Part shown: positions 10,772-20,375 of the stretch, piece by piece
Numbering within the stretch: position 1 is the first letter of the stretch
How the letters are laid out: the number at the start of each line of letters is the position of its first letter
DNA from: Prostheceraeus crozeri
Lineage: Eukaryota > Platyhelminthes > Polycladida > Euryleptidae
Assembly: GCA_907163375.1 (NCBI GenBank)
Contig: CAJQUW010003643.1
Coordinates: forward strand, 372,001 to 436,000
Direction: 5' to 3'
Length of the DNA: 64,000 nt
Program-made: the position numbers and the translations under genes
Notes under the pieces: model-generated
What the model was told of the DNA's origin: nothing
The model's database searches: none
What the model saw: the letters and a program-made list of their open reading frames with translations, nothing else

Positions 10772-11674
10772 TCTAACCTCGCGCTATGATTTTCCAGTCG
10801 CTAGCCGGCAGGGAAATTTATCCTGACGTCTCAGGCAGGCAAGATAAAACTTCAATAGATGTCCAATTTCTATAATTATGTCACGACTCATAAAAAGATC
10901 ATAGAACACGCATGTAGGCCTACATGTACTAAACAACACCGAAATCTACGGTCCATGCACATAACGCTCAATAACAACCAGCATAAGAAAATAAGTCACT
11001 TGAAAGGCAAAGAGTTAATTATTAATATTGATATTCAAGGTGTTTATGGATATGTTATTACCACTACCAAATATTGTGGAAAGTTGATTAAATTGATTTC
11101 GCGTATCCACATTGATGGTATCTTTGGACATGACCAGAATTTTTTCTCTTGTTTCATGTTGTTCATTATTTTTTTCGTGTTTTCGCTTGTGCAAGCTGCT
11201 GCTGAGCGTTTGGCTGAATGAAAGCACCTGCTCATCTCGTTTATGAGAAGCGTAAGTTCTCAAAGCATCACTGGATTTGTGGCCTGTAACGGCGGCAATA
11301 TCTGAGATATCGTGCCCTGCATCCATCATGTTTGAAACCACTGTTGATCTTATACAGTGATTGGTGGGGTAAAATGGGGTGATATGGACACTTTTTGCTT
11401 AGGGTCTAAATTCTAAGTAATAAGCGGACGAATGTATACATTTAATACGCTAAATTGTAGCCTAGGGCACTGCCTTTCTATAACATTATGTCTTAAGGGA
11501 ATGAAAATCCATTATGATATTTATATATAGCATCGCGTAAGGGATACAAATTTCAAGGGAAAAAAGGAGTCGGGGTGATATGGACACCAACGAGTAATTC
11601 TTTATTCAACATAACAATCTAAAAAAACAAAGTAGTCTATTAAAGGTGAGACAAAACCAGTCTACCTAGAAGGC

Positions 11675-13340
11675 TCACATAAACTTTACAGCGCATTTAT
11701 AGCAATAGAAAGTGCCGAAACAGGATTCACAACACCACTTGTTGCAAGATTCGCATTTCATCCAATCTTCTGTCGTTTCTTCCCAAGCTGCGTCGCAGCA
11801 GCAACATTGGTGTTCCTTGTTATCAAGTTTTCTTTTCGTTTGCTTTGTAGAATCCTTTTTTGGAGATTTTGACGTTGAGGGCTGCAAAATACTGTCTTCA
11901 ATATCTCTGGATGTGCATGGCGATTGTTGTCCATCGTTTATCAAACGGCACGATGGTTTCTTCTTTTGATCAAATCGCATTCGAACTATAAGTTTTTTTC
12001 TCCCTAATTTCTGGAGACGTGATGTGAATCTTATGGACTTTAGTATGTGTAGGATTCAAAGTTTTCTTAGGGCTGCAAATTATAGATCTGATTAAGATAC
12101 CTTCAGAATTATTATCTTGAACATCACAAGGCTTGACTGAATTAATTTCCATCTTACTTTCAACTTCTGAAAGGAATGACTTTGAAACGGAGAGCTCATG
12201 ATCACTGATTCTTTTCTTCTCAATTTCTTTGAAAACAGCACAAAAAAGCGAAGCGAATTTTTCGGTCGTAATCGCGGAGACTCCGCTCTCGTTTAGAAAA
12301 TTTTCAAGCGCCTTGCACCACGCGCGTTTGAGAACTGCATTAAAATGCGTGTCAAGCGGTTGTAATCTATGACTTGAATGAGGTGGTATATGCAAACTAA
12401 CTCAATGTCATGATTAATACAGAAATCAATAGCTTCGATGGAAACATGTGAAGCATGTCCGTCCAGAAGTAAAACACACTTCTTGCCTGGAATTTTCGTC
12501 CTGTGTCTATCAAAATGATTCAGATATCGAACAAAAGTTTCTGAATCATTATAACCAGACTTCGTGGAGGCGACGCCGATATTATGAGTTTCGTACAGTC
12601 ATCTTCACATTGCCCCCTTTGCAAATGACGAAAGGTGGCAGAATGTCTCCCGATGCAGAAACAGTCGGCATGGGCATGATTGTTGTTAATGTTCCTCGCT
12701 CACCTGTGCGAACAGCCTGCACACTTCGAGCTCCTTTCTTTTCAATCACTTTACTGGGATTATTAGGCACTGTGGATATCCCTGTCTCATCTGTGTTGTA
12801 GACAAGCTGAGGAAAGTCTCTCAAATTGAGAAGATCAAACAGTTCTCTTAAATCATTGAAATAACTATCAATTCTTTCCTTGTTAAAGGCCTGCGCACGC
12901 GAAGCAGAGAGTCCTTCAGGTTTTCGTAACGAAAGATCTGGATTTCGTTTGCGGAACGACTCCCACCAGTCAAGTGATGCCCGCTTGTTCTTCTGCCAAT
13001 TATTTGGAGCACTGGAATTCAATTTTCTGCGACGATCAAGAGTATGTGCGTATTCATAAGCCGCGAATCGAATGTTAGAAATAGTCATAGGAAATCCACG
13101 CTCAGCTGCATATAGAATGCGTTTACACAAAATCTTTTCTTGTTGATAAGTGAAAATAGTTTTCCCACCTGGGCGTATAGTTTCGTTTTTCACATGTCGA
13201 CGGAGAGTATTTCGAGGAACGCTGAAACGATGAGCAGCCGTTGAAAGAGGTGTACCCTGTTTTACGAGACAGATCGCATTTAACATGCTATCGTTGCTGT
13301 AGTAAAGACGAGCGTTTTTTGATTTATAGTTTCTAGGCAT
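11675..13340 (-). pseudogene. pogo/CENP-B-like DDE transposase with C-terminal Cys-rich finger
   Basis: From 13340 on the minus strand: a helix-turn-helix (STAAHRFSVPRNTLRRHV, about residues 35-50), a CENP-B-type second DNA-binding part with SLDWWESFRKRNPDLSLRKPE, then the DDE core. The first Asp is in LVYNTDETGI, the second in CVLLLDGHASH (about 12455-12490), and the end of the core is PHSSHRLQPLD. The C-terminus (11675-11850) has paired Cys residues in CCCCDAAW, CESCNKWCCESC and CYKC, a PHD-like finger often seen in this group. The reading changes frame near 12590 and again near 12395, so the gene is broken at about two places. In the family the protein binds the terminal repeats and moves the element to TA sites. 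Confidence 0.85.
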
Positions 13341-13614
13341 TGCAAATTAGATGCAGCAATTAGTCACAGTAACTATGAATGAACTAATATGAATTTGAGT
13401 AGAAGCGATGACAATGATAGAATCATAGAATTCAATTTTATTATCGCATAGGCAGCAAAAGTTTCATCGCGTTATCAGCCAATCGTATCGGGGTGATATG
13501 GACACGTGCGCCTAGCAGTCTATGATAAATCAACAAGCTATGCAGTCAACTTCGGTGACGCGCTCTCGACTTGCATAGATATTCCTCTATATTATGATTT
13601 GAGTTTTGCAAATA

Positions 13615-15336
13615 CAGGTTTTCCAGTTCGACAATGCGACTTTCAGATTGAAGAATATGTTTTAAGATGCAACAACGGTATTTCTGTTAATCAGCAGCGT
13701 TTTCAATTGAATGATATTGTTTTTAATCGGTAGTGATAATAAGTGAGTTTATTAATGGATTTATAAGTTTAATGAGCGGCAACCTGAAATCATAAACGGC
13801 TTTTCATATTCAATTATATTTTATTTAACAGGTAAGTCAATACAAAAAGTTTTGATAATTTTTTTAATTCGAAAAGGTAAAATATGTCAAAAGGAAAAGT
13901 TTGATAATTATTTTAATTCATAAAGGTAATACAGTAAGTCATTAAAAACTTTTTTTACGAAAAGGTAAGTCAATACGAATAAGTTTTGATGATCTTGAAT
14001 TTTTTTTATTCCATTATGAAAAAAAACAAGTACCGTAAAATTCATTGATGGTTTTGTAAGACATCCTTGCGATTAATTAGTCTAGGCATCAATCTGCCCA
14101 TACGTCCGGAAGACCTTCCCATCTTATTTGCAGTGATGGCACTCATGTTTTGGGAGGCGAGTTGCAGTAAGGTCAAATTTCGCTGTTGTCCAGTGTAGTT
14201 GTGTAACTGCTCACGAATCTCAGCTACTTCTCTCTTGAAAGCCGCTTTCCACATGGAAAACGCGTTCTCTGCGATATTGAGAAATGGAGAGTAGGGCGGT
14301 AAGTACCTAATAGAGTGTCCCTCTCGCAAACTGACTTCGCGGGCTCTATTGTGGCACGGAGCATGAGCATTATCCATGACGAATACACGAGGTCCAGCCC
14401 CAGCCGCAACGGACGCTTCTTCCAGCCAGGAGTTAAATCTCTCACAGGAGGTTCCGCCTTCGTAGAATTCATGATGGACGACACCTTCATTAGAGACCGC
14501 CAAGATGAGAGTAAAATTCAGCCCGCGCTGTCCATGAACAATCCTGACAGCTCGCTCTCCCCGTCTGGCACGACCTCGTGTGCGACTGATCCATAAATTA
14601 AAGCCGGATTTGTCCACAAAAATAAATGTTGGCGGATGGTTTGCGTTGATCGTGTGCAGATACCAGTTCGCATACTCGGCCCTTTCCACTTTGACGTCAT
14701 GGCTATTGCGGTTGACTTGAACAGTCTCCATTTTCTTTAAGAAGATAAGACGATTTCTCAAACATGTGCTGATAGTTTGAATGGAGACAGATGGCTTGTG
14801 CGGCATCCGCGCTTGTAGATCAGCTTTGATTTGGGCTAACGTGAATTCCGGTTGGGATTCAACAATCTCTACCACAGTATTTGCCATATCTTCGTCCATC
14901 TTTTGGTGTCGTCTTCCTCCTCTGGGACGCTCAATGACTCCTTCAAGTATATAACGATGTACTATTGAATACGCAGTACCCCGCTTTACACCGAGAACTC
15001 GAGCGGCTTCAATATAATCATCTCCGGCTTCGTGAGCCATAATGATTCTGCGTTTAACATCAGAAGGTATTCGCTGGCGCTCCATATTGATAAGTTAATT
15101 TAGCAGATGTGAAGACATCTATAGGGCTTTGGATCAAACCGAATAGACATCATTTATTCTTCACGTGAAATACCGCTCACTAATCTGATAGAGACACAAT
15201 TGAACTATTTTGCTGCAGTTTATTTATTGTTGTCGCTCTCAATTGTGAAATGACGTAATATTTTATCTTTTAACGTTTTAGAAATTAAAGTGCCGCTCTT
15301 GATTCGGTAGTTGCCGTTGTCGTGTAGGAAAACCTG
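13615..15336 (-). mobile_element. Complete Tc1-like element, 1722 bp, inside the pogo-like element
   Basis: Both ends read CAGGTTTTCC inward and are flanked by TA (13613-13614 and 15337-15338), as expected for the Tc1/mariner superfamily. Outside the TA pair the flanks belong to the pogo-like element. The GCCGCT and GCCGTTGT words near the right end have partial counterparts near the left end. One uninterrupted transposase frame fills the middle. Intact ends and an open gene make this the youngest-looking DNA transposon in the window. Confidence 0.92.
14042..15085 (-). CDS. Tc1-like transposase, full length (347 aa), apparently intact
   Basis: The frame starts MERQRIPSDVKRR and runs 347 codons without a break, the usual length for the family. 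An N-terminal helix-turn-helix (ARVLGVKRGTAYSIVHRY, about residues 28-45) is followed by an RPRGGRR linker (53-59) and a second HTH (FTLAQIKADL to SIQTISTCLR, 81-110). The catalytic triad is visible: Asp158 in FVDKSGFNLW, Asp238 in FVMDNAHAPCH and Glu273 in LNIAENAF, a DD34E spacing. The reaction is cut-and-paste transposition into TA. It lies centrally between matched terminal repeats. A decayed relative sits at 53.0 kb. Activity is inference from an intact reading frame only. Confidence 0.93.
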   Translation of the reverse strand: MERQRIPSDVKRRIIMAHEAGDDYIEAARVLGVKRGTAYSIVHRYILEGVIERPRGGRRHQKMDEDMANTVVEIVESQPEFTLAQIKADLQARMPHKPSVSIQTISTCLRNRLIFLKKMETVQVNRNSHDVKVERAEYANWYLHTINANHPPTFIFVDKSGFNLWISRTRGRARRGERAVRIVHGQRGLNFTLILAVSNEGVVHHEFYEGGTSCERFNSWLEEASVAAGAGPRVFVMDNAHAPCHNRAREVSLREGHSIRYLPPYSPFLNIAENAFSMWKAAFKREVAEIREQLHNYTGQQRNLTLLQLASQNMSAITANKMGRSSGRMGRLMPRLINRKDVLQNHQ

Positions 15337-17546
15337 TATTTCAGATTGTGTACTGCATAGATAGCGTCGATCATATTTCACCAAATCAATATTTACAGCG
15401 CTAAATCAAGTTATTATTACATTGAAATATTCAAAATTCCTTGTACGGCTGTCTAAAGTGTTCGATTATCTTTATGAACTCATTGTCAATCATGTAAAAG
15501 AAAATTGGTTACTAACTCTGCTTCAACTATCTACTTTAGGCATTCAAAATATGGATATCGAAGATGTCCATATCACCCCTTCTTCAAAAACAGTTTCGAT
15601 TCTCTTCTTATATTATTTACTGTAACTTCATACAGGTTCAGCTTTGCAGTGGAATATTTAGAAGCATTGTGAATCATAAAAAAACATGTGGCATTATGCA
15701 AGGATACTTTTATTCCCCAAATTTGAGTCTGAAGATTAAAGTGATTATATGCAAAAAAATCCCTTTGTGTAAATAGCCCACTGGATGCTAGAACACCAAT
15801 ATATTGGCTACAAATCACTGATATTAAGAAGCACCAGATCATTTCTTAACAATATAAACCAAATCGAATAGAATTTCATGAATATATTAGCATGGAATTA
15901 TCAGCGAAAACTAGATCAAAAAGTGTCCATATCCCCCGTGTCCATACCACCCCATTCTACCCTATACTGCTTACTTAAATTCAGCTTTTTTGTCAACATT
16001 TTCATTAGGTTCCCCAAATAATCCTTGCCTCTCACGGCCTTACTACTATACCAGGCATCTTCGTAAAAATTAGGAAGGGGCCTTGGAAATAAACAATTTA
16101 TATTCGATATTTTTCTCACGTAAGTACGCAACGCAGTTACAGGACATTTTTCTGGCTCGTCTAGAATAGCATACATTTTGCATTGCTTTGTATTCCCGTA
16201 AGTATTCCGAGAAAGGGATGCCTTAACAGTCTTAGACGACATCGGAACCTTGAGTTCAACATAAGGAATTCCAATAGATTCATGGAAAACTGTGTATTCT
16301 CTTAACATTGAACGAATAGTTTCCCGTCCTCGCTGTCCGAAATAATAAATAAAATTGAATATTACTTCGTCTTGAAGGGAGACTGGATTCTTTCTATCGA
16401 AATATTCTGATAGCTTTTTTAAATCTGCTTCTTCGAGCGGATGATAATGTTTTGTTTCTCTACCTGAATTTAAAAATCGTCCAACCATGACCTTCAACAT
16501 AATGTTGGACTTGTTGAAGGAAGAATCGTTACTGATACTAATCGGTCGGTAGTTCATTAAATAGCGATTTAGTCCGCTCCGAATGCCCAAAAGTGTTGAC
16601 GGGGCCAATGGATCTCCATCTGATCGCTTTAAAGTTGAATAATAGTGCCTCAAATATTTATCAAGAAAAGCTAGAGGCATTGTTTCCATGTTCTCCGGAT
16701 AATCATTCTCACGTAAAAACGATTTGAATCGATTGACAGAAGCGGCTGTCTTTTGTGCAGTTGACTTATTTTTAATTAGTTCTTCTGCCAGATCGAGCTC
16801 AGCTTGAATTTCTGGTTCGAGTTCTCTGAGATCATGATACTCTTCATCTTCACTATTTGATGATGTCTGCATACTATTTTGCGCTAATATTTCAATTTCT
16901 GGACCACTCTTACCTGAAATCACTCCACCGGGAAAATTTTTAAAGTCTATGAAAGAAGTCCAATTCTGACCACCCATCGTCCTTATCGTCGTTATTACAA
17001 ATTGTACAAATAAACATATATTCAATTCAAGATATTGTTTCCATAGATTTGAATGAATTCAGATGAGTCTCAGCATTTGCATGTACTATCGTATATTATC
17101 GAACGCTAAGTCTATTTCTCCCTTATGTAGAACTCATGTTATATTTTGCAATGCTAAATGATTGCTCTATTGAATATCATTGAACATAGATATAGAAATC
17201 GTTTACCATTACCAGTAATAGTAAACGGGAGATAATAATGGTAAACGATGTCTAAATATACAGCAAATAACAAAATTAAATTACTTTATGTTAGGCTAAG
17301 CCTAAACAATGAAATAAAAAACAAACAATAAAGGTGAGTGGAATCTGTCTGTTCAATTAAAGAAACAGTTGTTGAATACACAATTACTGAACTGCAGATT
17401 AACGACTTTTTCCTTTGCAGAATCTTTCTTTTCGAAGTTGATAACTTCATTGAGAAGCCATTGGTCTGAGACTTCATCTACAAAATTGTCGGAAATATCC
17501 AAGTTCTGATAACTCGAACTGGATGGTGCCAATCCAAGTTCCCTGC

Positions 17547-18581
17547 TTATATCAAGAGACTTTCTCCCTTTCTGGAATCTTTGATCCTCTTATAAATGCC
17601 CAAAGATGATGTTGATTGGTGACCGGACACCGCCTTGATATCATTTTCATCATGATTTTCACCAAGTATTGTAGAGGTTGGCACCCTGAATGAATGGTTG
17701 GTATATGCATCAGATAATTGACAAAATTGACTGATGTTAGCCATGAATTTCTGAAAAGTATTGATGCCGATCTTTTTGTTTTCAAACCAACACGCATCAT
17801 CACTTCTATATGAGATTCTTGGCCGCTGCCACAAAAAGATATTTTTATCGTTAAGCTTACTTAAATAAGTTTCTATTATATTCACAGGACATTTGGTGCT
17901 CCCTGTTTCATATGAGTCCATTATTTCCTCTTTCTGTATTATTTTCACGGCGACACTTCGTCAGTTCATCTTTTTTAAGTGAAACAAATCTTTTGCCAGA
18001 TTGATCTTTTTGCATGACAATATTGGATTTCTGCATACTGTCAAAATTATCACACCCTCTCCTTGCAAAAAATATACCAATTAAAAAGAAAACCATCCAT
18101 TGTAGTTGTTGAGGAACAAAACAGTCTAACGTTTCGGTAATTTTTTTCAGATCATCGATTGGTATTTCTTTGTAGTGTACAGTATTTCCAAATCCCTCCA
18201 TTTTTACCTTTTTTAAAAAACATGAAAATATTTCAATTGTTTTTGGAAATGTTCTTGAATCGTTTACTATATCGAGCCTGCTTTCTCCATAAATTCTCTT
18301 AAAATAGCGATTGAGACCCTGTCGTATGGTGAGATATGTATTTCTCTTGTAATATTCATCGCCTTTTCGTAATTAGGAAAACAATTAGCTAGCACATCAT
18401 CTAACTCAGGTAGCTCAAGTTCTTCCAAAGTAAGTGATGGACTTTGCAACCCCAGATATTCACGTGAAGCATTTACAGCAGAATTCTCGGCATATACGGT
18501 TTTCTTTGAAACTTTTATTGACAATAAATCTTCTTTTTGAGTATTTGTGTCCAGCAGGAAGCGTCGTTTGTTTGCCATCAT
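17547..18581 (-). pseudogene. Second Crypton-type tyrosine recombinase, frameshifted
   Basis: This gene lies directly upstream of the first recombinase, in the same orientation, but is a different family. From 18581: MMANKRRFLLD, then TLEELELPELDDVL; a frame change; YLTIRQGLNRYF and FPKTIEIFSCFLK; LQWMVFFLIGIFFARRGCDNF with the first catalytic Arg; a second frame change near 17940; KCPVNIIETYLSKLN, then DAYTNHSFR (HxxR), VSGHQSTSSLGIYKR (His and Tyr). All four signature residues remain, so decay is mostly by about two small indels. The ends of the element were not identified. It could be its own Crypton or part of a larger compound element with the neighbour. Confidence 0.82.
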
Positions 18582-18807
18582 GAAAAGAAGTTTTGCAAAT
18601 ATTAACTATGAAGGTATCAACTTTTCTACGGCATCTATTCAGAATCAAATTTGAAAATCCAAAAACAATCATTTCCATGTTAGGGCATATTTTTCTAGCT
18701 GGATATCAGGGCCTTTTAGGCAGATCCAAATAATAGTCCATAGATGACTTTGTGGTGTTAATGCATAGAAATAAACAGTCTAGTCACTTTCTATAGAGCG
18801 TTCAACA

Positions 18808-18915
18808 ATAGCCATATAGCTATTCGATTCATACTCCATTTCAAAGATATAGCACTCGGCTGCGCCTCGTGCTATATTTTGAGATGTCGTATGAATCTCA
18901 TAGCTATATGGCTAT
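18808..18915. repeat. Snap-back repeat 2 with GGC-TGC-GCC tip
   Basis: ATAGCCATATAGCTAT and the following 30 or so bases are mirrored by the complement ending ATAGCTATATGGCTAT. The apex is AGCACTCGGCTGCGCCTCGT, with GGC-TGC-GCC at the very centre. Arms are about 47 bp with several mismatches. Confidence 0.75.
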
Positions 18916-19027
18916 AATAGCAATTTGAAATATTATTTACCCTCAATGTATCATTATTTTTTCTTTCTATGCGGTCATCTCTATCATGGACATTCAATGT
19001 ATGTAGTGACGTAGAGGTTAGAAGATA

Positions 19028-19132
19028 AGGAATTCTATGGCCTCTGGAAGGCAAGAAAATGTAGAAACCTTCAACCGCTTCGCGGCTTCAGATTTCTACA
19101 TTTTCTTGCCTTCCAGAGGCCATAGAATACCT
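19028..19132. repeat. Snap-back repeat 3 with CCGC-TTC-GCGG tip
   Basis: Arms of about 42 bp (ATTCTATGGCCTCTGGAAGG on the left, its complement on the right) are nearly identical, and the apex holds CCGCTTCGCGG. It lies only 112 bp from snap-back 2, but the arm sequences are unrelated. Confidence 0.78.
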
Positions 19133-19238
19133 ATTATACTGGATGAATTTAATCTTGCGGTGGATGAACTTAAACTTGAAAAGGTGTAGAAATGACGACA
19201 TCTCATGTCAAATTTTAAATTAGATGCTAGGTCAGGTG

Positions 19239-20061
19239 CATAGAGTAAGTATATAGTAGGTAGAATGTCGACTCAAAAAGTGTCGCTATAAAGTGAAAAT
19301 TTAAAATCAAGAGATTCAGGTTTCTGCGGAGATTACGTTTCTGCGGTCCAGTTATTTGAACAATTTTTGAGAAGCGAAATTTCTGCAAATTATTTCGGTA
19401 CTTTTATACTACCGGCGTGAAGCCACTATCTAAGTAGTATGAAGCAAACTCGCTTTCAAAGGGAATGAATATTTGCCAAGAAGCATCTTAATTAAATGGA
19501 AATTAAGCTGATGATCAAGGAAATTTCATGAACCACATTATGATACAAGTCTTCATGGAAAAGTTGAAATCTTAATGTGCGCATCTATGGCTGAAAATTC
19601 AAAATTTTAATTCAATTTTCATCGGCATATAATATGATGATTCACTAAATTTATGTTTCATTTCTTGATGTGTCTATCCACTTACAGTGGCAGGCTTTGT
19701 CATATGATCACATTTAAGAAAATACTCTTGTTAATAAAGTTGCATGAGTATTAAAGTACTGGTAATCCATCGAATTGTTAATTTGACAAACTATATTACC
19801 TCTCCAAGGTTGGCATGACGCGGACAACACTTGTTTTTACAATATATTGCAAAATACTACTATTCCTTCTGTATTGCTATTATTATGATCATTGCAGTCA
19901 AATCCGTGCAAATTTCTCCAATAGCGTAAAACTTGCACATCTCACATGACATGTGGTATGTTGGTCTGAAGCCGAGTTCATATAACGAAATCGAAGCTGT
20001 TTACACAATGTGGATCTAATAAATGCTGAGTTGCTACCCTACCTTTCATACTTATTCTATG
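19239..20061 (+). mobile_element. MITE-A, best full copy (823 bp), hAT-like
   Basis: The left end CATAGAGTAAGTATA and the right end CATACTTATTCTATG are inverted repeats, continuing imperfectly (TAGGTAGAATGTCGACTC against GAGTTGCTACCCTACC). The 8 bases outside, GTCAGGTG on the left and ATCAGATG on the right, agree at 6 of 8 positions, compatible with an old hAT-type 8-bp duplication. No coding capacity is seen. Other copies lie near 2.1, 4.2-5.5, 31.3, 39.7 and 56.8 kb. Confidence 0.72.
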
Positions 20062-20216
20062 ATCAGATGCCAATGTTGACAAATCTCAAGTAGAATGGAA
20101 TCACTTCTCGACTATAAGAGATATAAACTATATTCAGAAGTAAATAAATAATACAAAGACCGTACAACAAAATGAACTTTCGTAACATAGACTTGATGGA
20201 AGAGAAAAAGAAGCAA

Positions 20217-20310
20217 ACTAGATACATTACTATACATTACTATATACATTATACATTATTATACATTACTATATACATTATATACAAAGTACATTACTAT
20301 ATACATTACC
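20217..20310. repeat. Simple repeat, TACATTACTATA-like units
   Basis: About eight irregular copies of TACATTA/CTATA words. It follows MITE-A and precedes the 3' end of the reverse transcriptase gene. Confidence 0.8.
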
Positions 20311-20375
20311 TAACACAATTAATTCAACGGAATAATAAATGCATCTAAAACAGCTCAACAATATATACATGTAGA

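Larger units (their letters stand above)
11367..15962 (-). mobile_element. pogo-like (Tc1/mariner superfamily) element, 4.6 kb
   Basis: The ends are inverted repeats: GGGTAAAATGGGGTGATATG at the left and, reverse-complemented, GGGTAGAATGGGGTGGTATG at the right. It sits at a TA dinucleotide in the Crypton gene; the right copy is TA (15963-15964) and the left copy has become TG (11365-11366). The motif GGGGTGATATGGACAC or its complement recurs just inside both ends and again near 11572, 13488 and 15583. It encodes a CENP-B-like DDE transposase on the minus strand and itself carries a Tc1-like element at 13615-15336, inserted upstream of the transposase start. Confidence 0.9.
11015..17025 (-). 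pseudogene. Crypton-type tyrosine recombinase gene split by a pogo-like insertion
   Basis: The N-terminal 350 or so codons lie at 15965-17025 and the C-terminal part at 11015-11364, both on the minus strand. The first part has an N-terminal helical domain (SVNRFKSFLREN, TLLGIRSGLNRYL) and the first catalytic Arg in YYFGQRGRE; the second begins TNHCIRST (the HxxR pair), then VTGHKSSDALRTYA with the His and the nucleophilic Tyr. These are the R, HxxR, H and Y residues of tyrosine recombinases; the family integrates elements by recombination through a 3' phosphotyrosine link. Between them is a 4.6-kb pogo-like element inserted at a TA. Without it and one TA, KQY runs straight into TNHC in frame. 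Apart from the insertion I see no stop or frameshift, so the gene was probably whole when hit. Confidence 0.88.
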
